Positions 19,001-25,690 of a DNA stretch of 40,842 bases are shown in pieces. The notes beneath the pieces are model-generated. The model saw only the letters and a list, made by a program, of their open reading frames with translations. It had not been told where the DNA came from and did no database searches. The position numbers and the translations under genes are program-made. The DNA lies in the NCBI GenBank assembly GCA_028598975.1, contig JAQRMU010000058.1, forward strand, positions 1-40,842. Reading direction: 5' to 3'. The DNA comes from Gammaproteobacteria bacterium (GTDB lineage Bacteria; Pseudomonadota; Gammaproteobacteria; Nitrosococcales; Methylophagaceae). How positions within the stretch are numbered: the stretch's first letter is position 1; every line of letters starts with the position of its first letter.

Positions 19001-21278
19001 CTGGAGTATAAATCACCTTGCCTGACACGCGAGTATCGAACATCAACATTTTCCATTCAGGTCGGCTTGAATAAGGTTGCTCACCAAACATATGTGGTGT
19101 CCGTCTTACTTTTTGCACCACAACCTTATCGGTATACACATCAACACGGTGATGTGCATCCCATAAATCGACTTCACCATTAGGAGTATCAGAATAATTT
19201 GAACAAACACGATCACCCGATGCAACAACTCCTCCTGTCGCAGGATCAACAACACCGGTAACACCTATAGAAGATGCTACCCAACCGTTTATACTACAGT
19301 TCCTGTCAGTAAATTTCGTCCATCTAGGGCGCGTGCCGCCATAACCCGCATCATCTGTCCAAACTTCATAGACAAAGCCTGCTTCTGTTGGATGTCGATA
19401 AGGAACTGTTGCAGTATTGATCTCTGATACGCTTGCATGTGGCCGAGATAAATCTCTTATCTCTGAATACCCTACTGAAGTAGGTTCAGGATCACTTCGT
19501 ACTTCAGTAAAACTGGCATTAGATAAGCCAGGCCAAGCGTTACAATCAACGTCAGGATTATAATAAATCACATTAAAATCAGCTGAACGGATCCGCCAAT
19601 CGACAATTATTGGCCATGGGTCCCATCGGCTCATCGCATGATGCGTTCCTGCAGGTGAGGGGTGGATATTACCCAATGAATCTGTCACCGTTTTAGGGTA
19701 GTTAGCAGGTTTTGGACCCACCCCCGCCCAATCTGCCCATGGAATATCTTTAAAAGACGTTCCTTCACCTGGAAAAGGAGGCGCCTTTGACAGTGATGGC
19801 CAAGGATAAGCACCGCCAAAACGACGCTGTCGTTTAACTAGGTCAGGCAAGGTTACAATCTTTTGATTACCCTTGAAATATTTACTAGTGGCTGTTTGAA
19901 ACAGATCAGCATCAAAATGATAGCCTGTAGGATAGTCAGCATTAACTAGATATCCACATGCATATGCTGACTGATAATTGCCATCTCCAGTACAAGATTT
20001 CCATGGTTTGGTATTATCACCATATTTTCCTAGAGGATTACGAAAAACATTATCACTGGATTCATACAAATATTTGAAACTATCTCGCATATAGGGCTTT
20101 TCGTCTTTTTCATGAAAATGATTTTCACCATCAAGACCTGCATAAATAGAGCCATTACCATTAATATCCAATGCGCCAAATGATTCAGACTCATCAATCA
20201 CGGTTGTTGAAGGTAATTTATCGTAATAGGTAGGCCGTGTGTAAGTTACAACTTCATCATAATTCCTCCATGAATGAGTGGCGTGGTCATGTTCATCAAT
20301 ATCATGACCTACTTCTGTCTCCGTACTGACATTAAGATCAATGTGGTAGGCCCCTCCGATCCACCTGCCACTACCAGTGGTCATACATTCAACATACCCT
20401 GGAGCTGTAACAACGGACGAAGTATTATGCCAAATAGTCTCATCACTATGAGAACTAACGCCTCCATTCGTACAAGCAGGATTAGCTCCATGATCAGCAG
20501 CAAGATCTGCAGAACCGGTTAATATTGCCAACAAAGTAGAAAAGTCAAACTTTTCAGCGTTGACACGGTCTGTTTTTTTTACGACCTTATTTAAATCTAA
20601 ACTTGAAAACTGTTCCTCCTGAGGAAGATAATCCTGTGCATCTAGAACATTTGATGGCGGTGGCGGTTTAGCAGGCACATAACAATAACCTGATGTGTAA
20701 TGCCTATGTCTCGGCCTATGATGCTTAATATAAGTCGTGGGGGTGTAGAACTCACAGCTGTTATAACCATGTTCTTCTGTGCGCTGAGATATTATCTTAG
20801 TATAACCCGCCTGTTCACGATCATCCTTGTCGCCATCAGCATTATAATCATTCTCATTATAACAAATACCATCGCCGTTTCGATCCCTACATTGTGCAGC
20901 AAAAGACACCCAATCACCGGTCGTCCTCTTATCTTGGATATTAATCCCTCCGTCACCGATATATTGAGTGCCATCCCCCCAGGCCCCGGTATTTAACCAG
21001 CCTCCTTTTGCCCAACTTCTATCTAAGTCAGGCTCATAAAGCCATGCTTCATGGTGAGGGATAGTTAAAATATCCAAGTCCATTGAACCTGAGTCATCAA
21101 GAACAAACATGATATTGGGCGTAGCAGACTTATTTAGAAACAGGGGAGACTGGGCAATATCAACGGCTAAGACTAAATTTGAAAAAAATAAGGCTGTAAT
21201 AAATACCACATTTACTTTTAGTTTAATAAAACCCCGTTTCATTAAAAAAACATTATCTTTCGTAACTTGATTATCCAT
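16056..21278 (-). CDS. pilY1: Type IV pilus tip-associated protein PilY1
   Basis: This 1740-aa secreted adhesin and pilus-priming protein has an N-terminal hydrophobic signal segment (VNVVFITALFFSNLVLA). A von Willebrand A-like domain follows at once, with the MIDAS motif DDSGS in NIMFVLDDSGSMD. The long middle region is rich in Asp/Gly calcium-like loops (DPDGDGWPG, NADGDKDD). The C-terminal PilY1 beta-propeller contains YVGANDGMLHAFDA, LLGNVWSFD and a DTDGDLIAD calcium-loop candidate. It is well above the roughly 1160 aa of P. aeruginosa PilY1. Met14 is an alternative start; neither has a strong ribosome-binding site. It is the last gene of the minor-pilin operon, 22 bp after pilX. Confidence 0.93.
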   Translation of the reverse strand: MDNQVTKDNVFLMKRGFIKLKVNVVFITALFFSNLVLAVDIAQSPLFLNKSATPNIMFVLDDSGSMDLDILTIPHHEAWLYEPDLDRSWAKGGWLNTGAWGDGTQYIGDGGINIQDKRTTGDWVSFAAQCRDRNGDGICYNENDYNADGDKDDREQAGYTKIISQRTEEHGYNSCEFYTPTTYIKHHRPRHRHYTSGYCYVPAKPPPPSNVLDAQDYLPQEEQFSSLDLNKVVKKTDRVNAEKFDFSTLLAILTGSADLAADHGANPACTNGGVSSHSDETIWHNTSSVVTAPGYVECMTTGSGRWIGGAYHIDLNVSTETEVGHDIDEHDHATHSWRNYDEVVTYTRPTYYDKLPSTTVIDESESFGALDINGNGSIYAGLDGENHFHEKDEKPYMRDSFKYLYESSDNVFRNPLGKYGDNTKPWKSCTGDGNYQSAYACGYLVNADYPTGYHFDADLFQTATSKYFKGNQKIVTLPDLVKRQRRFGGAYPWPSLSKAPPFPGEGTSFKDIPWADWAGVGPKPANYPKTVTDSLGNIHPSPAGTHHAMSRWDPWPIIVDWRIRSADFNVIYYNPDVDCNAWPGLSNASFTEVRSDPEPTSVGYSEIRDLSRPHASVSEINTATVPYRHPTEAGFVYEVWTDDAGYGGTRPRWTKFTDRNCSINGWVASSIGVTGVVDPATGGVVASGDRVCSNYSDTPNGEVDLWDAHHRVDVYTDKVVVQKVRRTPHMFGEQPYSSRPEWKMLMFDTRVSGKVIYTPENYSTYKTNADCIAILGEDPDNSGHCKTVEQVQQNAANWYQYSRRRSFVAKGAVASLLESLPDLRYGLNVTSAEAGVSNLFIEMPSNGVDYATHNEGIRDSLYSYVWKQAGTPLRGALDRVGKYFKGELASPYDDSPIIEICQKNFALMLTDGYWSGVSPLGISDEDGDGYAATLADVAKKYYDEDLHPLLANEVPVDSFDTNNQQHLTTIGIGFGVTGSLTDPDGDGWPGTADASGALSYTESSDWGNPVGNSQNKINDLWHAAYNSRGLYLNAKNPTELIEKLNAAILFATAVEGSGSAVSVNSNALSPRTRLFQTTFNSGDWSGDVRSFPLNQMTASLLSSEWSAKTKLKNRDSADRKIFTMNTAGDTVPFLLPSLDAEQVNELRKAWPKTTYTIDSASTEYAQAQLDYIRGEDSAQFRDRTGNKLGDIVHSEATFVAEPKSPYFSLEGDYAEFRKDYIHRIPTVYVGANDGMLHAFDASTDADKGNELFAYIPKMLIPRLNSLTHKNTATQPFVHKYFVDATPTVGDAYFDNAWHTTLVGGLGAGGKGVYALDITNAPANQAPIALWEFSDSNSADMGYSFSKPIVVKLNKGESVWGAIFGNGYDSTTGKAVLYVINIKTGAIIAEIDTGVGDTDTPNGLSSPTVLDTDGDLIADKVYAGDLLGNVWSFDISASNSNSWSATKIFTANTAQPITQKIAVQEHPLGALAGYLLHFGTGQFFRLNDNDADGQDTQSIYAIWDCSDGECSGLSSSDLLEQVVEAEVGHATAAADLRVTSSNEIAWLDDPEVQVGDSGWQSHIDDHGWYLNLLNPGDSVVAPPVPAGNYGERVVSKAVLYGRSVLYSTLLPATDACDGGGSGWLMSLNSSNGARHEEASFDVTGNGTFTSDDYADWTESGGSSRSTTASGVRSTTGIPSLPVIISGPNGSGISIADRSTAKIGISSSVNTGESNCTAGICGASSGTSGGEGLGRQSWIQLD

Positions 21279-21300
21279 ACTATATGTACCGCTTTATTCC

Positions 21301-21837
21301 CTAACTACAGGTTGAGAATTTATATGTTGTTTGTAAGGTTGCGTAATTAGTGCTGCTTCTACCATAACCTCGTGCTGTTACTCTATAGAAACAATCTCGA
21401 ATCTCGGGCTCACCCAATGTGGTTGCAGAGGGGGCAAACATAAACTCAACGTAATAATGTGGCGGCCTCGATACACCATCATCATCTGCTGTTCCTACAT
21501 AATCACAGGGTGACACGGCTCCTTCGGCATCCCAGTCTAAAATGCTATCTAATGCCACTTCACAAGGCCCTAAGCCAACCGTAGCGGCTTCTCCAGATAG
21601 AATCAAAATAGCATCATCGTCCTTTTGAAGGTTACTTTCGGCTTGTCTAAGTGCTGTTTCTGCCATTTGAAATGCGATATTTCCATCCTGGGTATTTCCC
21701 GCCATACGCTCTTCCATTATTGTTGTTCGCATACTGCTTACAGCAAGAAGAGTAACCATCACTAACATAATTAATGTAATAGCGAGTACAACACCTTGCT
21801 GCTGTTTTGGATATGCACTGTTCAAAATCCCTGTCAT
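21301..21837 (-). CDS. pilX: Minor pilin assembly protein PilX
   Basis: This 178-aa PilX-type minor pilin has a hydrophobic N-terminal helix (QQGVVLAITLIMLVMVTLLAV) followed by the PilX signature MRTTIMEERMAGNTQD and FQMAETALRQAE. Cleavage would fall after Gly15 (QQQG/VV), which is the prepilin type for PilX. It has the C-terminal cysteines usual for such pilins. It lies between pilE and pilY1 and is part of the complex that primes pilus assembly and carries PilY1. Confidence 0.92.
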   Translation of the reverse strand: MTGILNSAYPKQQQGVVLAITLIMLVMVTLLAVSSMRTTIMEERMAGNTQDGNIAFQMAETALRQAESNLQKDDDAILILSGEAATVGLGPCEVALDSILDWDAEGAVSPCDYVGTADDDGVSRPPHYYVEFMFAPSATTLGEPEIRDCFYRVTARGYGRSSTNYATLQTTYKFSTCS

Positions 21838-21870
21838 TTAAAACATTCCCTACCATTTAGCTTTAACTTA

Positions 21871-22260
21871 TTACCAACAACCCGCTACAGCTGCACCTCT
21901 TGTATCAGTGTTATCTAAGGTCAAATCACCACAATAATCACTCGCCTGGGCGCCACTGGCTGTAGCGGTTAATGTAAAGAGTGCACCAGAGGCAGTAATC
22001 GCTACGCCTAAACCATAATAAACATTGTCACTATTTTTAGGTGATGTAGTGAAGGGTAATGCCGCACCTGTATACGTTGAATTTACGGTGTAATGACGCT
22101 CCATAAAGCTTGCTAATTCAATAAGGTCACCTTCCGCTGTTACACGCCGTGAATCTCTTAGTGCAGACTGATAACTGGGATAAGCTATTGCAGACAAAAT
22201 ACCAACAATTGCTACAACAATCATCAATTCTATTAATGTAAACCCTCGATTTTTTTTCAT
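21871..22260 (-). CDS. pilE: Type IV minor pilin PilE
   Basis: This 129-aa prepilin has a class III signal [19 protein letters not shown] cleaved by PilD after Gly6, with the conserved Glu5 of the mature protein. The globular domain ends with a cysteine pair (DYCGDL...AGCW), typical of the minor pilin PilE. In P. aeruginosa pilE lies after pilY1; here it is between pilW and pilX. It could be called a generic pilin, but its length and context favour PilE. Confidence 0.9.
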   Translation of the reverse strand: MKKNRGFTLIELMIVVAIVGILSAIAYPSYQSALRDSRRVTAEGDLIELASFMERHYTVNSTYTGAALPFTTSPKNSDNVYYGLGVAITASGALFTLTATASGAQASDYCGDLTLDNTDTRGAAVAGCW

Positions 22261-22275
22261 CTTATTTCGCTCTTC

Positions 22276-23286
22276 TTAATTAAGTTGGTTACGCACCGTA
22301 ATCGTTGATGTATAAACTTTTCGTAATCTATTGTCCGTCGCTACTGTAGAAGTATCATTAAAAAAATAGGTTTGAGGCTCAGTTACAACATTATCATCTG
22401 GGCTTCGCACCAACAAGCTTACTTTAACACTCACTACTTTTGTCATATCTAAACCCGCTGTTCCAGCTGGAACATAATACATATTCCCTCCAGCTAATCG
22501 CTCACCATATAGAATTTGCATATTTTCAATATTTGCGACGAGTTGATCACCATCAAGTCTCAAGCCTGGAACGCCTTTACTATCATTTTGAATATCATAG
22601 ACTACTGGTTGCACCCCAGCACTCCCTTCAGCCAAGAAATAGACTTTCGCACCTATACCATACTTTGTTGTAAGTGCTTGGGTTTTATTTCCAGGCCCTT
22701 CATCAGCGGGAACGGTGCCACTACCATGCTTAAGCTCATCATAACTGGCACTCACGTTTGTTGATGGATCGTTTGTAATCTGAAATATATCGCTATAACT
22801 ACAATCAGTGACTAACACTATTCCATATTCAGGTAGGCTACTGTCCGCAGTCACTTTTAATTTTGCTGTTGCTGCTGTCATCATTGATTGAACATCAAGC
22901 CCTGCTCTCATTGAAGCAAGGCCGCTTATGCGAATTAAATCAGAACCATTGGCACCAACATTATCATCGCCATCAACAGCTTGTTCAGATAAATCACTAA
23001 AATCATAGGCCGCTGCTGAGGAATCTAAATGGTTATATGCATTATTTAGCACATCATTATCACCACAAAATAATGAGTTATAACCTGCTTGGCGAATATC
23101 TTTTATCAAAAAATGCATTGCAAAACGGGAATTTTCTTGCATTCGAGATACGTTTTCTTGGGTTCTATTTGTTTTATTTGTTGTTAGAAAAACCTGCGTT
23201 ACACCCGCCGTTAAAAATAAACCTATCGTAAATGCCACCATAACCTCAACAAGTGTAAAGCCTTGCTCATGTATAGGATTTATCAT
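22276..23286 (-). CDS. pilW: Type IV minor pilin PilW
   Basis: This 336-aa large minor pilin has the prepilin N-terminus HEQG/FTLVEVMVAFTIGLFL, followed by QENVSRMQENSRFAMHFLIKDIRQAGY, the PilW signature. The C-terminal domain contains VKVSLLVRSPDDN and RKVYTSTITVRNQLN, typical of PilW/GspJ-like proteins. The start codon overlaps the pilV stop (ATGA), so translation is coupled. Confidence 0.93.
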   Translation of the reverse strand: MINPIHEQGFTLVEVMVAFTIGLFLTAGVTQVFLTTNKTNRTQENVSRMQENSRFAMHFLIKDIRQAGYNSLFCGDNDVLNNAYNHLDSSAAAYDFSDLSEQAVDGDDNVGANGSDLIRISGLASMRAGLDVQSMMTAATAKLKVTADSSLPEYGIVLVTDCSYSDIFQITNDPSTNVSASYDELKHGSGTVPADEGPGNKTQALTTKYGIGAKVYFLAEGSAGVQPVVYDIQNDSKGVPGLRLDGDQLVANIENMQILYGERLAGGNMYYVPAGTAGLDMTKVVSVKVSLLVRSPDDNVVTEPQTYFFNDTSTVATDNRLRKVYTSTITVRNQLN

Positions 23287-23756
23287 GGTTGAAATCTCGC
23301 TGAAAAAGAGGCATCACTCGCATCTGTATTTCCATCTCGGTTATCATCCCAAGTAACGGTAATTGTATAAATACCTGCGGCGACACTAATATATCCTTCA
23401 CCACCCGGTAATGAATTACTTATTTCACCCAACCATTCAAACTTATCATGTGAGGCCATTTGTAATGGAGTACACCCAGCAACAGCATTAGCCGAATAAG
23501 AGGTGCATGATGCTTCTTCTACTCCCTCCTCAGTATATTTTTCAAGACCAGACAAAAGTTCCCTATTCGTCATTGCTCTCATTCGTTCAGACATGTCATA
23601 GACTAATTGAACGGCTGTTCCTCGTTGTTCCGCATCAAGGTTGTAACGTAATGACGTTGTTTGAAGGCCTGCTAAACCTAATAATCCCATTGCCATAATC
23701 ACAACCGTGACCAACACCTCGACAAGGGTAAATCCTTTATATTTTTGATTAAACAT
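23283..23756 (-). CDS. pilV: Type IV minor pilin PilV
   Basis: This 157-aa prepilin has the N-terminus YKG/FTLVEVLVTVVIMAMGLLGLAGLQ and the PilV continuation AVQLVYDMSERMRAM. The track start at 23765 is a TTG; ATG 23756 overlaps the fimU stop by one base (TAATG) and gives MFNQKYKG, so I prefer it. It overlaps pilW at its end. It is part of the fimU-pilVWX initiation complex. Confidence 0.92.
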   Translation of the reverse strand: MFNQKYKGFTLVEVLVTVVIMAMGLLGLAGLQTTSLRYNLDAEQRGTAVQLVYDMSERMRAMTNRELLSGLEKYTEEGVEEASCTSYSANAVAGCTPLQMASHDKFEWLGEISNSLPGGEGYISVAAGIYTITVTWDDNRDGNTDASDASFSARFQP

Positions 23757-24298
23757 TATGTACAATCAGCCGAATTAACTGTTCCAGCCTCAACCCGTGC
23801 TCGACCTACTCTATTTACAAGAATTTTCCTTGATGACGCCTTATCTTCACTTGTATCACATAGTTTAAATGAATCATTTCCTAAACTACTACCCGAACCG
23901 ACACTGAGCCCATCAGGTAAATAAGCAACCCAATTTGCAAAGGTTCCACCGGTTCTTAATGTGTAATTAGCACTGATCGCTTCATGAACCTTTAGCAAGG
24001 TATCATCTAGATCTAGTACTCCATCTCTATCAAGGTCAGTAAAAATTTGCCAACCTCCATCCCAGACTTTGCTTGCACCACCTTGTTTTAAGATTGTAAC
24101 TTGTACATTACGCGTTACAGCTTCACTGCGAGCATAATTAAGCGCCGTTAAAATATCATTGGCATTGGCCGTCATCCTACTGTCCCGAATTAGATTCGTA
24201 AAACTAGGAAGGCCGATTGTTATCAACATGATCGCTATTGATAGCGTAATCATTAGTTCTAATAAGGTGAAACCGCGAGATTTATTATTATTTTCCAT
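23756..24298 (-). CDS. fimU: Type IV minor pilin FimU/FimT (GspH-like)
   Basis: This 180-aa prepilin has the N-terminus SRG/FTLLELMITLSIAIMLITIG, followed by DSRMTANANDILTALNYARSEAVTRN, the GspH/FimT signature. It is the first gene of the minor-pilin operon. The start codon lies inside the inner copy of a 26-bp tandem duplication, and the outer copy supplies an out-of-frame ATG 26 bp upstream. No strong ribosome-binding site is seen. FimU versus FimT cannot be separated by eye; operon position favours FimU. Confidence 0.9.
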   Translation of the reverse strand: MENNNKSRGFTLLELMITLSIAIMLITIGLPSFTNLIRDSRMTANANDILTALNYARSEAVTRNVQVTILKQGGASKVWDGGWQIFTDLDRDGVLDLDDTLLKVHEAISANYTLRTGGTFANWVAYLPDGLSVGSGSSLGNDSFKLCDTSEDKASSRKILVNRVGRARVEAGTVNSADCT

Positions 24299-24342
24299 AA
24301 TTTAATGCTTTTTAAATTTTCCATAATTTAATGCTTTTTAAA
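24291..24342. repeat. 26-bp perfect tandem duplication at the fimU start
   Basis: Two perfect adjacent copies of a 26-bp unit beginning TTTTCCATAATTTAATGC lie at 24291-24316 and 24317-24342. The first contains the fimU ATG (minus strand), so the 5' untranslated region and start site are duplicated. Confidence 0.95.
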
Positions 24343-24629
24343 TCATAAGCATACTATATATAAACATATATAATCAATGCGATTATTGATCGGTATATAT
24401 TTGTTTTTTAGTATTATTCATTACATTTTGTGTAAATAAAGACTAATTCATCTACTCTATTTTTCATTTTTACTTATCCAAAGATCTCTATTTCTAACCC
24501 TTGTCCTTTATAAAAAAATGTAAGCAAATTACTAATATCCTATTTTAGACCTGAAAATTAGCAATAGTAATTATGATTAATCAGAGTAGGATATAGTCAT
24601 TATTAATCACTAAATACAAGGTAACAGTC
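24299..24629. other. AT-rich divergent intergenic region fimU / TIGR02647 gene
   Basis: This 331-bp gene-free region is strongly AT-rich. It holds the outer copy of the 26-bp duplication, an inverted repeat ATCAAT-gcgatt-ATTGAT at 24373-24390 flanked by TATATA on both sides, and presumably the promoters of the minor-pilin operon and of the TIGR02647-type gene. I cannot place -35/-10 boxes with confidence. Confidence 0.6.
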
Positions 24630-24866
24630 ATGCCAATCCAGCAAGCTTTAGTAGATGAAATCGAGTTATTACTGCGTTATAACTTAGACAGCACTCAAGA
24701 AGGTATTAAAGTACACCACACTGCACGTGAAGGTTTAGTAAATGCTATCGAACGTCTTCATGAAAAGGGCTTAGTCGATAGTAAAGATGGGGGTTATTTA
24801 ACCGATCTTGGTCATGAAGCGGCAGAACATACTCAAGCGGCACTACGTATTTTAACGTCCGATTAA
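24630..24866 (+). CDS. TIGR02647 family small protein
   Basis: This 78-aa protein matches my memory of the gammaproteobacterial family TIGR02647: a compact, mostly helical protein with a winged-helix-like look. ALVDEIELLLRYNLDSTQEG, then AREGLVNAIERLHEKGLV and a LTDLGHEAAEHTQAAL turn-helix fit it. Its function is not known; a DNA-binding role is only suggested by the shape. It converges with folA, their ends overlapping by 4 bp. Confidence 0.75.
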   Translation: MPIQQALVDEIELLLRYNLDSTQEGIKVHHTAREGLVNAIERLHEKGLVDSKDGGYLTDLGHEAAEHTQAALRILTSD

Positions 24867-25348
24867 ATTCGGTCAAAAACGATAAAGCTATAAGGATATT
24901 CATTCTTATTATCAGCAGAATAATCTTCTCTGTTTATCTCTTGCCAATCAGACCTCTGCCAGTCTGGAAACCATGTATCACCTTCTAGGCTGGCATGTAC
25001 CTGCGTTAAATATAAGCGTTCTGCTTGGGGTAATAACTGTTTATATAACGACGCACCGCCCATCACCATCACTTCATCAACATCATCACATGCTGCAATA
25101 GCCTCTTCAACAGAGTGCACAACACAACACCCCTCTGCTTGATAGTCTATGTTAGTCGTCACAATTATATTTTTTCGTCCAGGTAAAGCTCGACCTATAG
25201 ATTCATGCGTATTCCGTCCCATAATAAGCGGTTTTCCCATTGTAACTCGACGAAAATACTGTAAATCTGCTGATAATTTCCATGGCAGATCATTCTCTCT
25301 ACCTATCAATCCTTTTTTATCTGTTGCAACAATGATGGCTAATTTCAC
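24863..25348 (-). CDS. folA: Dihydrofolate reductase
   Basis: This 161-aa enzyme makes tetrahydrofolate from dihydrofolate with NADPH. The N-terminus AIIVATDKKGLIGRENDLPW contains the substrate-binding loop, with catalytic Asp in DLPWKLSADL. GKPLIMGRNTHESIGRALPGRKNIIVTT is the cofactor-binding stretch and EVMVMGGASLYKQLLPQAERLYLT the second. The length is that of chromosomal DHFR. It is transcribed away from the DnaA-box region. Confidence 0.97.
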   Translation of the reverse strand: MKLAIIVATDKKGLIGRENDLPWKLSADLQYFRRVTMGKPLIMGRNTHESIGRALPGRKNIIVTTNIDYQAEGCCVVHSVEEAIAACDDVDEVMVMGGASLYKQLLPQAERLYLTQVHASLEGDTWFPDWQRSDWQEINREDYSADNKNEYPYSFIVFDRI

Positions 25349-25452
25349 GCGATATATATCTCCAAAACTTATCGCAATAGGATAGCGTAAATATCAATCC
25401 TTAAAATAATAATTATTCAGACGACAGCTATTATGAAGAATAAAAGGGATAT

Positions 25453-25677
25453 TATAACTACCGTATAACGGGCTTATAAATCAGATCATAAGGTGTGGAT
25501 AACTTTACCTGTGGATAAGTAGACTAGTTATCCACAAGATAAAACACGTTAACAATGACATTTACCCACAGCTCAAAATAAACTTAAAGTGTTGATTAAT
25601 CTTAAATAAAACAGCTCATCCACATATCCACAGAAAACAATCATCAACATCATAATCTTTATAAATACTTATAATGT
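25453..25677. other. DnaA-box module A upstream of priA (origin-like)
   Basis: Perfect DnaA boxes (TTATCCACA or its complement) lie at 25494-25502, 25510-25518 and 25528-25536. Near-matches are TTACCCACA at 25562, TCATCCACA at 25616 and ATATCCACA at 25624. A consensus IHF site (minus strand AATCAA-CACT-TTA, 25597-25585) lies between the groups. AACATCATAATCTTTA (25646-25661) opens an AT-rich stretch. The same motifs recur exactly 2448 bp later in module B. This covers most of the gene-free region 25349-25690; 25349-25452 shows nothing recognisable. Confidence 0.8.
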
Positions 25678-25690
25678 ATTATTACAAGAT

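Noticed and set aside
20700-20996. 98-aa ORF (+) inside pilY1
   Set aside because: Antisense shadow of pilY1. It has no ribosome-binding site or family features; the same holds for the other ORFs opposite large genes.
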